Assembly (NCBI GenBank): GCA_964017045.1
Contig: OZ024806.1
Span: forward strand, 25,655,503 to 25,719,502
Direction of reading: 5' to 3'
DNA: 64,000 nucleotides
Origin: Omphiscola glabra
Lineage: Eukaryota; Mollusca; Gastropoda; Lymnaeidae
Notes under the pieces: generated by a model
The model's input: the letters and a program-made list of their open reading frames with translations, nothing else
The model's database searches: none
What the model was told of the DNA's origin: nothing
Shown here: piece after piece, positions 1 to 11,384 of the stretch
Position numbering within the stretch: position 1 is the stretch's first letter
How the letters are laid out: the number at the start of each line of letters is the position of its first letter
Made by a program: the position numbers and the translations under genes

Positions 1-71
1 AATTGGCCTTATCAGCAATCTGCTCACCCCAGCAAAAAAAGCCGTTTCTTAAAGTCGTTATGATCGACTTT

Positions 72-209
72 CTATGGACAAACTACCTCTCCCTTTATTA
101 CCCCATGTACAAAACTAACTCGCTTGTGTCTTAGGTGTGGACCGGTGTCGTACAGCGCATTTGTAACAACTAGCAACGTTAGGAGAAGTAAACAGTGATG
201 CCTTGTCAT
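72..209 (-). CDS. Candidate small secreted peptide or first exon
   Basis: I do not recognise this frame. Read from the ATG at 209 it gives 45 residues. It starts with a hydrophobic leader (CLLLLTLLVV after MTRHH) and a plausible signal cleavage site after TNA, followed by a basic HLRHKR stretch that could be a dibasic processing site, and ends in VVCP. A donor-like GTAATA lies after the HG codons, so it may instead be the first exon of a secreted protein that continues off the left edge. It is downstream of the M13 peptidase exons on the same strand but shows no similarity to that family. It could be a chance frame. Confidence 0.22.
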   Translation of the reverse strand: MTRHHCLLLLTLLVVTNALYDTGPHLRHKRVSFVHGVIKGEVVCP

Positions 210-732
210 AATATCTAGATAACAATGGCAAAATACCAGGCTCATATGTCCCTCCCTACCACATACACAACCCACAAAGAGATCCAGGCTAAAAATTAAA
301 TGTATCCCACTATCGTCTAGTGTAATGTAATGCCTAGGTCATTATAATACCTTAAAAACCTTCACAAAAAGTTTCATTTTAAGAATTAAGTGATTTTGTC
401 CCAAAATATCCTCGCACTTTGAACCGCTCATTCCTCAATATTCTCCCCCCCCCCCCCCAACCTTCCACGAGTTGTTGACCTCCCTACCTGTACTTCGCCG
501 GATACAAAATGCTCTGCAAGGATTGTCCCTCAGCTATCTGCTCATGCCAAATCAAAGACGAAGTACATTTTATTGATGTGTTTTCACCCTGTCCTGTCTG
601 ATATCCGAGTGTATTTATGCATCGCCTACTCAAGATCTTACAACAGTTCTTTATGAGAATAACAGAGGAAAGAAACAACGCGCAATTATCAACGACAGAG
701 TCAAGATAAAAAGAGTGAAGCTGTCACAGAGA

Positions 733-845
733 TTCATTCATATCATCAGTGGTGCTACAGCCCATGTAGGGCCTTGTCCTGCTTCACCGCATCCTTCAAT
801 TCGGACATCATCATCAGTGGCGCTACAGCCCATGTAGGGCCCTGG
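733..845 (-). mobile_element. LINE 3'-end fragments, two in tandem
   Basis: Two copies of the same retrotransposon tail (motif GTGGCGCTACAGCCCATGTA or near variant) lie head to tail, each preceded by a CAT/ATC simple repeat. In minus orientation that simple repeat is the 3' tail. The first copy is only about 70 bp. The second continues after the solo LTR at 2194. The same motif recurs at about 39435, at the 3' end of a longer LINE fragment. Confidence 0.6.
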
Positions 846-2193
846 TGTTGAGACCCGTTGGTTCTCACCAGTGTGAGACTCACTGACTCACAGGCAAAAA
901 TATTCCAAACCTAGGACTTTCCCAATATGACCCAATTAGGGTTTGGCCGTAAGGGTACTTGACCTAAGGGTCGTATCAGACACAATGAAAACTTTCCAGG
1001 TTCAGTGACCATGGAATAGCTTAGTATTAGTCCAAGGGAAATGTACCAACTTAGGACAATGAAACAGTTCAGTTAAACTCGATCGTCGCCAGAGTATTGA
1101 CCCGGCTCTGTAAGCAAAATGTTAGTAGGACACTGAACTCCCTTTGTGTCTCAATGCCAAAGGGGCCTATAAATTGGAAGCCTGCTTGAGACTCGCTCTC
1201 TCTCACATTGAAGACGCAGAGCCTGGCGAGATTGTTTTTTGCTGCTATAGTGTGTATAGCCAAGAATAGCTCGGTTAGTAATAGTAGTATTGTTAATTAT
1301 TAGTAGCATGATAATATATCTTATAATGCTAGTAAGTAATGTTAGGATTGTACTTAGTTACTCAAGTACTGTTAGATTATGATTAATCATTACTAATGTA
1401 TTAGGAATGTACTTTTTTCTTGTAGCTTATGTGTTGTATTTATTCTTATTCTTATTTACAGCCAGTTAGATTGAGTAAAGTAGGTTTAGGGTAATATACG
1501 ATTATATAATATAATATAATCTAGAGTGAATGTAGTAAAGTTGAGCATAGTGTTAGACATAGCTCAGATTAACTCATAACTCAGTAAGGTTGAGAGTACG
1601 AGCAGAAAGTCAGCTCAGACAAACGCTGACGTCACCTGAGAAAGCTAGAGCGCAGGGCGAGGCCCACATAGTAGTAGTAGAAATTAGCATAAGCAAGACC
1701 GGGTCAACAGTGACGAGAAGTCGACCCTATTCAACCCATTCGCCCGTGACTAGGGCCAGCGTGTGAGAACGGAGTCCATTCATAAGCGGAGGACGCTGAC
1801 AGCCTGGAGTCTTTGTTGTGTGTTATTTGGACGTGGCGTGTGTGTAGAGGCCAGCCTAGAAGAAGGACCGTTCAACACACCATCCAGTCGCATATTATAT
1901 CAGTAATGGAACTGTATCACCATTTGAATTCTTTATGTTTGTATGCGTAAAGTAGTTTGTCAAACTGTGTAATTAAATATTCGTGGCTGAACCGCCTGTG
2001 TTATTAAGTTTTACATAGAAGTCGAAGTGTCAGCGAGTGAGAGAGATTCAGTAGCGTTGTGTGGGAGTGTGTAATATCATTAGTTTAAGAATAATCATAC
2101 CTTAGAAATAATAGTACTAATTGACGTAGCGGTAGGGACCAAACAATATATAATAAGGATATATAACAATTTTGGACTAGAAAATAGTTAACA
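846..2193 (+). mobile_element. Solo LTR with 5-bp target duplication
   Basis: The segment begins TGTTGA and ends TTAACA, an imperfect TG...CA inverted terminus. It is flanked on both sides by CCTGG (841-845 and 2194-2198). Removing it rejoins the two halves of a LINE tail, as shown by the uninterrupted relative at about 39440. A TATA box (TATAAA, 1168-1173) lies inside, as expected for an LTR promoter, and sets the suggested plus orientation. No gag/pol frames and no second LTR are present, so I call it a solo LTR of about 1348 bp. The superfamily is not determined. Confidence 0.72.
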
Positions 2194-2450
2194 CCTGGCC
2201 TGCTCCACCACATCCTTTCATTCAGATCGATCCACGGCTTTTTGCTTGCATGCATGCGAACCCCCAACTGTTGTAAATCCTTCTCTACACCGTCGATCCA
2301 TCTCATTCTTGGGAGACCAGTGAGCCGTCCGCCCCTAGGCTTCTGCCTGTGTATTACTTTTGCTGCTTTACAATGAGGCATCCTTTCAATATGTCCTGCC
2401 CAGCGCATTTTGCCTTTTTTATTTTTACAATTATAGCTGGGTCTTTGTAC
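2194..2450 (-). mobile_element. LINE C-terminal tail fragment
   Basis: The minus-strand frame contains MRWAGHIERM, then a basic GRLTGLPRMRW segment and DGVEKDLQQLG. This is the usual C-terminal end of RTE/Jockey-type LINE reverse-transcriptase polyproteins (W.GH..RM ... GRPR.RW.D.VE.DL). It is the upstream half of the element split by the LTR at 846-2193. It is a truncated, dead copy. Confidence 0.75.
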
Positions 2451-3510
2451 AATTTGTCAAAGAAATTCATTGAAAAAATACTGATTTAAGTAGGAAATCT
2501 GGCAATAAGTACGGTGAAAAATACTGATTTAAGTATGAAATATGGCAATAAATACGATGAAAAAATACTGATATTCATAAGAAAACTATAACAAGGCAAA
2601 CCTGGAAGTCAACAGATCATCTGTTGCCAAGCACGCAAGGAAAAAATAAAAATAATCCCAAAGTCAATCAGTAGAAGCTGCTACAAGAACAAGGTAAAAT
2701 TTAAAAAAAGACATTATGTTCGCTGGAAAATAAATACTCTTTCAGAATTCCAATAAATCTGTAATCCATACTAAATTAATGCCAAAGCTTGTATCTATTA
2801 GGAATAAAATTGAATGCAAGTAATGTCGCGCTAAAAAGTGGAAAAAAAGACATTCGATTGTGTAACAACTGCTTATGATCCTGTAAATACTGAGTTATCT
2901 GATCCTCGCCAAACCCTCTACAAATAAAAACACATCATTAAAGCACCGATCAAAATATAAAATTTCCTTGTTTAAAAAAGTCAGATACTAATCTTAAACT
3001 TTGAATTTGGGACCCCATCCATTTTAATTAATATTCAAGTTAGGCCCATTTAAAAATCAAAATTTAGGATTTTAAGAATAATCTAAAGTCTAAAATATGT
3101 CTTATTAAAAAAATGATGATAACCAAATTCACGAGTTTGGTGAATAATTTCATAGTGTTTGGTGAATCTATTTACAGAAATTGACGAATAAATTAACAGA
3201 TTTTGGTGAATTGTTGATACACAAATAGTTTAATCTTTCAAGTCGTATGTGGAAATAAATTCGTTTTGAGGTTAGTTTTCTAAAACGATTTCTTTACAAA
3301 ATTAATGTAAGAGCTTAATAACTTTCATTGATTACATTCACATTTCTCTTCCAATTCTTTGATCAGAGCAGGATGACCGCAGTTATATCACTTTCAAAGA
3401 AATGCAACGATGATCATGAAGCAAATATCTTCTTAACCATAATAAACGAAGGACTGCATTCTTGCTGTGTGAAGGAAACGGTAGAACAAGGTATGTGGAA
3501 GCTTGAATAA
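2451..3510. other. AT-rich stretch, no gene seen
   Basis: AT-rich sequence with a short duplicated motif (AAAATACTGATTTAAGTA at about 2480-2530) and a decayed GGTGAAT-type repeat near 3130-3220. I saw no exon of the neighbouring M13 gene and no transposon signature. Confidence 0.4.
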
Positions 3511-3516
3511 AAAATA

Positions 3517-3700
3517 CAGGACAATGAGATAAGAATGTTTCGGGTAAGAACCTTCCTCGGCAGGCAGGACAATGAGATAAGAATGTTTCGGGTAAGAGCC
3601 TTCCTCGGCAGACAGGACAATGAGATAAGAATGTTTCGGGTAAGAGCCTTCCTCGGCAGACAGGACAATGAGATAAGAATGTTTCGGGCAGACAGGACAA
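3517..3700. repeat. 48-bp tandem repeat, about 3.7 copies
   Basis: The unit starts GACAATGAGATAAGAATGTT and continues through TTCGGGTAAGAGCC and TTCCTCGGCA. Because 48 is divisible by 3 it stays open in several frames, producing apparent ORFs on both strands that are not genes. Confidence 0.9.
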
Positions 3701-4531
3701 ATAAAAATACGAAGACAAATAGGAACTAATTCAAAACTTAAGTTCAATGATCGCCATTGTTATTGCCGGAAGTTGGATTTTCGAAAACAAAGTTAACATA
3801 AACGGATTCAAGCTGCCCTCTAACTTGTTCTATTATTAACCTCTTAACCATCTTCTAACATATTATATTTAAAAAAAAAAATTCTACTTACATCTGGCAA
3901 TTTTTCTCTCACAGTCAGGCTAGCAATTTAGAATGACGCGAAATGGCCACAGTGCCTTTGAATATAATTATTTTTTACTCCGATGTGAAGAGGAGGTGGC
4001 TTTCGTTTTTAAAATATTGATTCATTGATTAAAATAAGCAAATACTTATTATATATAATTAATGTCTTTGTGATTGCTTTGGGGTCAAAACAAAAAGAAA
4101 AATTTTTGCCCATGAGTTTCATAATGAAACAGCAAAATCTGCATCGTTCTCAAGACAGAGTGTTAGAGCGTTTGTTAAGAGTGCAATAACTGCATTAATG
4201 CGGTAGCTATATGGCGATGAATGGCAGAAAAAACGCAAATATTTCTGACAAAAAGCAACAAGAGATATGAAAATAAACAAAAACCACCGGCTGTCGGCCG
4301 GTCGGGCACCGTTATAGCATGATTAGAGGCTGGCGCCCCGGGTCATCTGTCCAACTCTGCCCCCACCCCTTTTAACTCCATATTTTCAAAGCTTAATTGT
4401 ACCAAAATGTATTTATTAATATATATATAAAAAAGAAATAGTTTTACGCCCTCCTGGGTGCCACCAGGGGAAGTTGCCGTATTCGCGTCCTCTAGATTAG
4501 CCTCTGGCTAAAAAAATCAATATGACAGTTG

Positions 4532-4722
4532 CAGAGGCGTAGCTGGAGTGTTTGGCGCCTGGGAGCGAGATTCATTTAAAAGCGCCCTTCTCTTTATTAT
4601 TTATTACCCATAATTTTCATCAATAAAATAATATCAAAGCACATTTTAGTGCCCCTAAGTAGTCTTGCGCCGACGGACATCTCCCCCCCCCCCCGCCCAG
4701 TCCTCCCCCAGCTACGCATCTG
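4532..4722. mobile_element. Non-autonomous hAT-like element (MITE)
   Basis: The ends form inverted repeats (CAGAGGCGTAGCTGG at the left, CCAGCTACGCATCTG at the right). The flanks GACAGTTG and AACAGCTG match at 6 of 8 positions, consistent with a decayed 8-bp hAT target duplication. There is no internal coding sequence, and a C-rich run lies near the right end. Confidence 0.6.
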
Positions 4723-4894
4723 AACAGCTGGATAAGTCATGAAAAGATCCTGAAAAAAAGAAAATACTTAGTTCATTTGGATTGCTGTTTACCAATGGAT
4801 TACAATTATACTATCCGATGCTAACTGAAGAAAACATGTGGTACAATTTTTTTAAAGAAAGAAAATAATGACACCTCTTGAGGTCACCACGTAC

Positions 4895-7800
4895 CAGGCT
4901 GTCGAGGAAATCTAACATCGCAGTAACATTTGCCGCGAGATCCGCAGCGTTTCTTGCGCCCAATAACCTGGCCCTTCTCATAATGTTGTAGACGACCATG
5001 TCCCGGAACAAGGGTCCCATGCGAAACATGGATATGAAGCTGCTCTTATCATCTTGCACGAACTGAAATAATAACGATGGATATTGAACAAAATATTGAA
5101 AATGTATAATTATATTTTAGAAAAGGAAACTGAATAACTAAATTGTCAAAATTTTATATAAACAATTTGAAAGCTAAATTTTAAACTCCATATCTTGTGC
5201 GATATTTTTTCAGTCACATTTTTAATTAGTTTTATCTCCAATCCATAGTTTCTCTTTCTCTTTAAATCATCCATTTGGTCCTAACTTGAATCTATATCAA
5301 ACATAACGATTTTTTGTGTGAAATATTTTTTATGATTTTTGGGTAATCACATTTACGTAAAACATTGGACGATGTAAATAGATGTTGATGCAAGTAGTTG
5401 CTCGGTGTAAATAGATGTCAATGTAAATAGATGTTCTTTTAAATAGATGTTGATGTAACTAGCTGACAATGAAAATTGATAGCTGACGGTGTAAATAGCT
5501 GATGATGTGAATAGAGGCTAATGTAAATAGTTGACGATGTAAATAGGTGATGATGTAAATATATGTTAATGTAAATAGTCGACCATGTAAATAGGTGAGG
5601 ATGTAAATATATGTTAATCTAAATAGTTGACAATGTGAATAGCTGACGATGTAAATAGCCGATTGTGCAAATAGATGTTGATGCAATTAGCGGACAAAGT
5701 AAGTACTGACTATGCAAATAACTGACGATGTAGAAAGCTTAAAATGTAAATAGCTGACCACTTACATGCAGGACGTCTTTGGTTACTTCCTTTGTTTCTG
5801 CCACGTACACGTTAACAGGTTTCACAGAGAAGAAGAAGTTGAACCCCATCTTGTGGAGTTTTGTGAGCGTTCTCTGCAGACTCCACGTCGTCTTGTCGAA
5901 TGGAACAATACCGATGTTGGACAGTGTCCAGGAACCGAGATCACTGATGACCTGTAAGGAAACGTGCGGCAAATGTATGCACAGACGGAGCGAATGTATT
6001 CACACACGGAGCGAATGTATGCACACACACACAAGTTATTGTATGCACACACGAAGTGAATGTATGCAAACACGAAATGAATTTACGCACACACGAACCC
6101 AATGTATGCACACACGAGGTGAATGTATGCACACACGAGGTGAATGTATGTACACACGAGGTGAATGTATGCACACACGAGGTGAATGTATGCACACACG
6201 AGGTGAATGTATGTACACACGAGGTGAATGTATGCACACACGAGGTGAATGTATGCACACACGAGGTGAATTTAAGCACACACGAAGCCAATGTATGCAC
6301 ACACGAAGTGAATGTATGCACGCATGAAGCCAATGTATGCACACACGAAGTGAATGTATGCACGCATGAAGCCAATGTATGCACACACGAAGTGAATGTA
6401 TGCACGCATGAAGCCAATGTATGCACACACGAAGTGAATGTATGCACACATGAAGTGAATGTATGCACGCACGAAGTGAATGTATGAACGCATGAAGTGA
6501 ATGTATGCACGCATGAAGTGAATGTATGCACGCATGAAGTGAATGTATGCAAGCATGAAGCGAATGTATGAACGCATGAAGCTAATTTATGCACGCATGA
6601 AGTGAATGTATGCACACACGAAGTGAATGTATGCACGCACGAAGCCAATGTATGCACACACGAAGTGAATGTATGCACGCATGAAGCCAATGTATGCACG
6701 CATGAAGCCAATGTATGCACACACGAAGCCAATGTATGCACACACGAAGTGAATGTATGCACACACGAAGCGAATGTATGCACGCATGAAGTGAATGTAT
6801 GCACGCATGAAGTGAATGTATGCACACACGAAGTGAATGTATGCACACACGAAGTGAATGTATGCACGCATGAAGTGAATGTATGCACGCATGAAGTGAA
6901 TGTATGCACGCATGAAGTGAATGTAAGCACGCGTGAAGTGAATGTATGCACACATGAAGTGAATGTATGCACACATGAAGTGAATGTATGCACACATGAA
7001 GTGAATGTATGCACACACCATTCTTGATTTGATTAGTGACTATGTTGAATTATAAAATTTGACATCTTTTTTTGCGTAATTTAATTGGTTTATAGAAATA
7101 TTGAACAATTTATTTAAATTATTCCTATTATAGTGCAGTTTTTTTTAAAGAGCTGGTTGGCAAATAGGTTAGCGTATTTCTGATAACAAATTAGGACACA
7201 TTTTGCTGGCATCTGTCAGTCACATTTAGACGTGCTGTGCTAAAAAATATAGGAAACATTTTGCTGGCATCGGCCCGTCACATTGCGACGATGATGTAAC
7301 GTCACAGGACGAAATCACAAAGGCTGGCGTTGATATGGGGAAGAGCTACGGCTAACACAAACTTGTCCTGTGTTGAGATGGGGCAGGAGCTGAGGCTGAG
7401 ACAAACTTGTCCTGCGTTGAGATGGGGCAGGAGCTGAGGCTAAGACAAACTTGTCCTGTGTTGAGATGGGGCAGGAGCTGAGGCTAAGACAAACTTGTTC
7501 TGTGTTGAGATGGAGGAGGAGCTAAGGCTAAGATAAACTTGTCATGTGTTGAGATGGGGGAGGAGCTAAGGCTTAGACATATTGTCAGGAATTGAGGAGA
7601 GTTCAGACGGATAGGTGCTATGGCCAAAAAACAGGCCAAATCAAAATCCCCGCTAAACCGTAGTTTGTCGTGAAAGTGTAAGAAACTATTTTATCCCAAT
7701 TAAAACATTTCCGTGTGACGTAATCGACAAGACAAATCCAATTACAGGTAAGATCATCGACGTTCTATTTCGCTGCGGAGTCTTCTCATCCATGCACGCG

Positions 7801-10163
7801 TGGTAAAATGATCTCATCTTGGCCACAGCGCTTGAGTTCTTGCCAAATAGCTCAGTATCCTCGGATGACAAAATCTGCAAAGAACGTGTAGTATGAGCGT
7901 GTAGCATGAGGGATTAGTATGAGCGTTTAGTATGAGCGTGTAGTATGAGGGATTAGTATGAGCGTTTATTATGAGCGTCCAGTTTGAGGGTGTAGTACGA
8001 GCGTGAAATTAATGGTTGAGGACCTGGAGAAGAGTATTTTTTAACGGAAATAAAGGTTACCTTTTTCAAATTCAAATAGAAGAGTTCATCTGTTTCCTTA
8101 TACTTGTTGATCTTCTTTCGCTTAGGAAATCTAGTCTTGTCATGCATGCCACCACAGACGTAGAGGTACATGTCCTTGCAAGGGTCGACTGAAAGATCCA
8201 TTTTGGTTAAGATATTGCTGCTCAGCTTAACGCACTCCCTTGTTAAGCACGGTCGTGGACTGGTCTGGGCGTTATTGCTCTCCATGGACAGCGAAGCACT
8301 GAACGAGCGGACCACCTGAGATATATTCATGTTATTTATCTTGCAGAAGTATGAAAATATACCAGAAGTACAGTTTATATTGTATCTCATTTCAGATGCA
8401 TAGAAAGAAAAAAATAAGAACGACTGATCATCCCGGTGGCGCACAAAAGCATGATGAGCGGACAGTCCAACCCGGAGGGACAGCATTTTCGGCAAGCTGC
8501 AAAGGGTGTTCATCGCGTGCGGCAAAAGGTTTTGCCCACCACACGCGGCTCTGAGCCTAGCTACGCGGCTGGATCATCGTCACGATTGTAAACCAAATTT
8601 GTGTGATTCTCTAAATCTGTTTTAAGTTTAATGTTGAACAGATGTATAATTGAATGCATTGGTACAGCACACGTTTTGGTACAGCACATGCGTAGTTACA
8701 ACCCGTGTTGAGGTGCAGCTTTAATTTTGGCTTAGCACCTGTTTTGGTACAGCAAATGTTTTTGGTAAACACGTTATGTTTTTTTTGTACAGCATGAGTA
8801 ATAGCACAGCTTTAGTTTTGGTACAGCGCGTCTTTTGGTACAGTTTGGTTACTCTCTGTATTCTATGCTGTATGCAGTGAATTTGAGAACGTCACCTGCT
8901 TTGCTACAGCTTTTGTCTTGGGACAGCTTCCTTTTTTGTACAGTAGTAGTTTTGGTACAGCTTTATGTTTGGTACAGTACGTGTTTGGGTACTGATTTGT
9001 TGTTTCCTGTATTAGATGCTAAATACAGTGAGTATGTGTTGAAAGTTTGTGGCCATAGTGTGGGCATAAAGTTTCATTTGTAACCTGCATATTATATGTA
9101 GTATTATTATTATTATTAGGGGTTTTTATATAGCGCAGTGCCCCGGCCTAGGACGAGACTCACTGCGCTTCACATAAAAATTAGCAAGTGCATAAACATA
9201 TTCCTTAAAAAAAAAAAACAATTCGTGAAAAGTTTGAGCTCACCCACCCAACTACTATCTACCCATGTCTAGCCATTGACTGCACCCAGCAGCATCGAGC
9301 GTTGTTTATCTGTGAGAATGAGTCGGTATCTAACAGTTTGAAGAGATGGGTCTTGAAGGGCAGTTTTGAAGGCTGTGATGGTCGTTATATTGCGGATGTG
9401 TAATGGGAGAGAATTAAAGTGTTTTGGGTCACAGAAAGGGAAGGATCGTTCACCACATGTTTTAATGCGTGTTCTGGGAACAGAAAGAATACGCTGTTGA
9501 GAATCACTCACCTTTGGTTTATAAAATCGTTTGTGTCATTCTGAAAAATTCAATTTTCTACTTTAAAATTATGTTATAAATTATAAACCCCCTCCCCCCA
9601 TCCAAAATAAAAACAAATTAAAATTAACAAATAAATGTTCACCTCCGACAAAATATTTCGGCTAATGCTAAGAGATCGGGTCATGACGTCATTTGCGTGT
9701 TTTGTTAAGTTGCTGTTTTATTATTATGTTGCTGATTACTTTAGGGTTCAGGTTAGGTTTAGGGATATATTTAGGGTTCAGGTTAGGTTTAGGGATAGAT
9801 TTAGGGTTCAGGTTAGGTTTAGGGAAACATCTAGGAAATTTTTTCATTATTATAAACGTTTTATTCTTAATTTTACGGGTCACGGCAATCAAGTTGGCGG
9901 CCATGGTAAAAAAACGCGGCCCGATCTCTTCGCATTTACCACTATTTCTCATATCAGCTTCTTCTTACCCTCTTGGGCTCAGGTTTATTGGTTTTAAATC
10001 TCGGATGTGTAAACACTGTGATGAATGCAAAAAGACACAGCAAGGCTAGGCCTAGACCCGATAGAGCAGTCACCATGCACTTAAGAGAGCCTCCAGATGT
10101 TTCCGCTTGAACTTCTGTCTTATCGTCAGCATCTTCTGTCTCCATTTTTAACCGTATTTGCTT
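4895..10163 (-). CDS. M13 (neprilysin/ECE-like) metallopeptidase, N-terminal half, partial
   Basis: Five minus-strand exons join in frame, all phase 0: 9969-10163 (ATG at 10145, short 5'UTR after an AACAG acceptor), 8061-8315, 7746-7874, 5766-5951 and 4895-5062. Together they give 305 residues. Residues 1-22 are cytoplasmic and 23-45 are one transmembrane helix, making a type II membrane protein. The M13 N-terminal lobe follows. CLTREC and DPCKDMYLYVCGG (about 103-115) match the family's C.T..C and DPC.DFY.YACGG motifs. Later exons carry FYHACMDE and VISDLGSW. M13 enzymes are cell-surface zinc endopeptidases that cleave peptides. The zinc-binding HExxH half would lie further along the minus strand, and I could not find it between 4894 and 1, so the gene leaves the window or is truncated. 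The usual GGW tryptophan is replaced by Met. The introns carry a 21-bp minisatellite and a LINE tail. Family assignment is confident; activity is unknown. Confidence 0.85.
5370..5760. repeat. Degenerate 17-18-bp repeat (TGTAAATAG motif)
   Basis: More than 20 decayed copies of GATGTAAATAGCTGAC-type units fill the last part of an M13-gene intron, right up to the donor of exon 5766-5951. Confidence 0.8.
5970..7018. repeat. 21-bp minisatellite, about 50 copies
   Basis: The consensus is GAATGTATGCACACACGAAG plus T. Positions 9-15 vary between CACACAC, CACGCAT and CACACAT, in blocks that alternate, showing local duplication. It lies in an M13-gene intron, starting about 20 bp from the acceptor of exon 5766-5951. 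Since 21 is a multiple of 3 it yields long open frames in several phases (for example a VHTFTSC heptad). The 7-residue periodicity reflects the DNA unit and is not evidence for a protein. Confidence 0.95.
7325..7590. repeat. 44-bp tandem repeat, about 5 copies
   Basis: The unit is ACTTGTCCTGTGTTGAGATG followed by GGGCAGGAGCTGAGGCTAAG and ACAA. It lies in an M13-gene intron. Confidence 0.9.
7884..8010. repeat. Short degenerate repeat (TAGTATGAGCGT)
   Basis: About eight copies of a 12-16-bp TAGTATGAGCGT/GGGAT unit lie immediately upstream of the acceptor for exon 7746-7874, within the M13 intron. Confidence 0.8.
8650..9015. repeat. Degenerate TTTTGGTACAGC repeat
   Basis: Dispersed copies of a TTTTGGTACAGC core, some 15 in number, lie in the first large intron of the M13 gene. 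The plus-strand frame over it has no coding signature. Confidence 0.7.
9098..9540 (-). mobile_element. LINE 3'-end fragment
   Basis: The 3' end is marked by an ATT/TTA simple repeat at about 9098. On the minus strand it encodes RILSVPRTRIKTCGERSF and FNSLPLHIRN, the terminal segment of LINE reverse-transcriptase polyproteins (typically ...P......R.F......WN.LP...R). The same family recurs at 10560-11185 and 16483-17290. It is a dead, 5'-truncated copy inside the M13 intron. Confidence 0.8.
9741..9825. repeat. 30-bp repeat rich in TTAGGG, 3 copies
   Basis: Three near-identical units of TTAGGGTTCAGGTTAGGTTT plus AGGGATAGAT. The unit is built from TTAGGG, the animal telomere repeat, and from TTAGG-like variants, so it is a degenerate interstitial telomere-like repeat or a coincidental one. 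It lies in the first M13 intron. Confidence 0.85.
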
Positions 10164-10559
10164 CTGTTAAAATAGAAATTTGATAATAATAATTAATATT
10201 TTATTTTCTATTCTATGTTTAGATAAATTGTGTTGTTGATTTGGTGGCAGACATTTTGACGACTCTGTTTTGAATACATTAGAAATGTGCACTTCTGATC
10301 CGTGCTTTAATTTTGGGAAATTTCCGGAGAACAAATTTAAAAAGAAATGCAATGTAGAATACACAAAAAGATTTGCTTTGCATTACACACGGTTTTACCA
10401 AAATTGAGGTGTTGGCACCTCGGGGGGGGGGGGGGTATATGGATAAAGTTGCAGTGTAGGTGTTCGAGGAGAAGTGATAATAACAGATGAGAATGAGCCA
10501 TTGATTTTAACTTGTGTTATAGAGATTTCAACTAAATATCTGTTTATAGATATATAGAT

Positions 10560-11185
10560 ATTATTATTTTTTATCCTTATTAGTAGTTTTCTTTAGCGTG
10601 GTACCCTAGCATAGGGCTGGGCTCACCACGCTGTACATACAATTTAACATAATCATGAACTTTAAAATTTAATTTACATTAATTAAAAAAACAAAACAAA
10701 TGTGTATTCGCTTCAACAATTCTATAACGATTTACATGCGAAGCCATGGACGGCACTCAGAAGCATCGTTTAACGGTCAGAGGGGGAATAAGTCGGGATA
10801 GTAGAGTTTAAAGAGATGTATTTTGAGTGCAGTTTTGAAGGCTTTTTGATGGATGATATATTGCGGATGTGTAGTGGAAGAGAATTCCATTGTTTGGGGG
10901 CACAGTAAGAGAAAGATCGTTTTTGTGCGAGTCTTGGGAACAGAATGAATACGCCCTCCTGCGTAGGAGCGAAGCTGACGAAAGGGTGGACAGAGAGAAT
11001 TTCGGTTAGATAGGAAGGGCAGGAATTCCAGAAAAAGTTGTGGCAGAGAACAGAGAGTTTATAGTCCATCCGTGCTTGTACACGGAGCCAATGAAGTGAA
11101 TGAAGTAGTGGTGTGACGTGATCACGTTTTTTTGCTTTTAAAATTAGCCTAGCAGCTGAGTTTTGAAACCTTTTGTAGTTTTTCT
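10560..11185 (-). mobile_element. LINE 3'-end fragment
   Basis: Starts at an ATTATTATT tail and runs upstream on the minus strand. Translated pieces include YKLSVLCHNFFWNSCPSYL, KRSFSYCAPKQWNSLPLHIRN and, further upstream, the LHSLHWLPV region in decayed form. It is the same family as 16483-17290 and close in sequence (for example the shared GTGTGACGTGATCACGTTTT). Defective. Confidence 0.85.
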
Positions 11186-11384
11186 ATTGAATTTGTAGTT
11201 AACATCAAGCTTTATGTAATAAACTACAAGTTTGTTCTTCTTAATTTAACAATGGTCATTTTTATTTAATTTCTTAAAAAATGGTTGTCAATTTCACCCT
11301 CTCCTCAAAGTTTATAAGTAAATTATAAGGTAAGGGTGATATTAGCCTTACTGTGATAGTTTGTGAGTGGTGAAATGGAGAAAA

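Noticed and set aside
5941..7027. Open frame of 357 codons with VHTFTSC heptads, and its overlapping partners
   Set aside because: A by-product of the 21-bp minisatellite in an M13-gene intron. Six overlapping frames are open and none fits the exon phases.
8400..8590. Plus-strand segment with GC-rich text as a tRNA-derived SINE
   Set aside because: I could not identify A and B box promoter elements or a tRNA-like fold with confidence. It overlaps the M13 intron next to exon 8061-8315.
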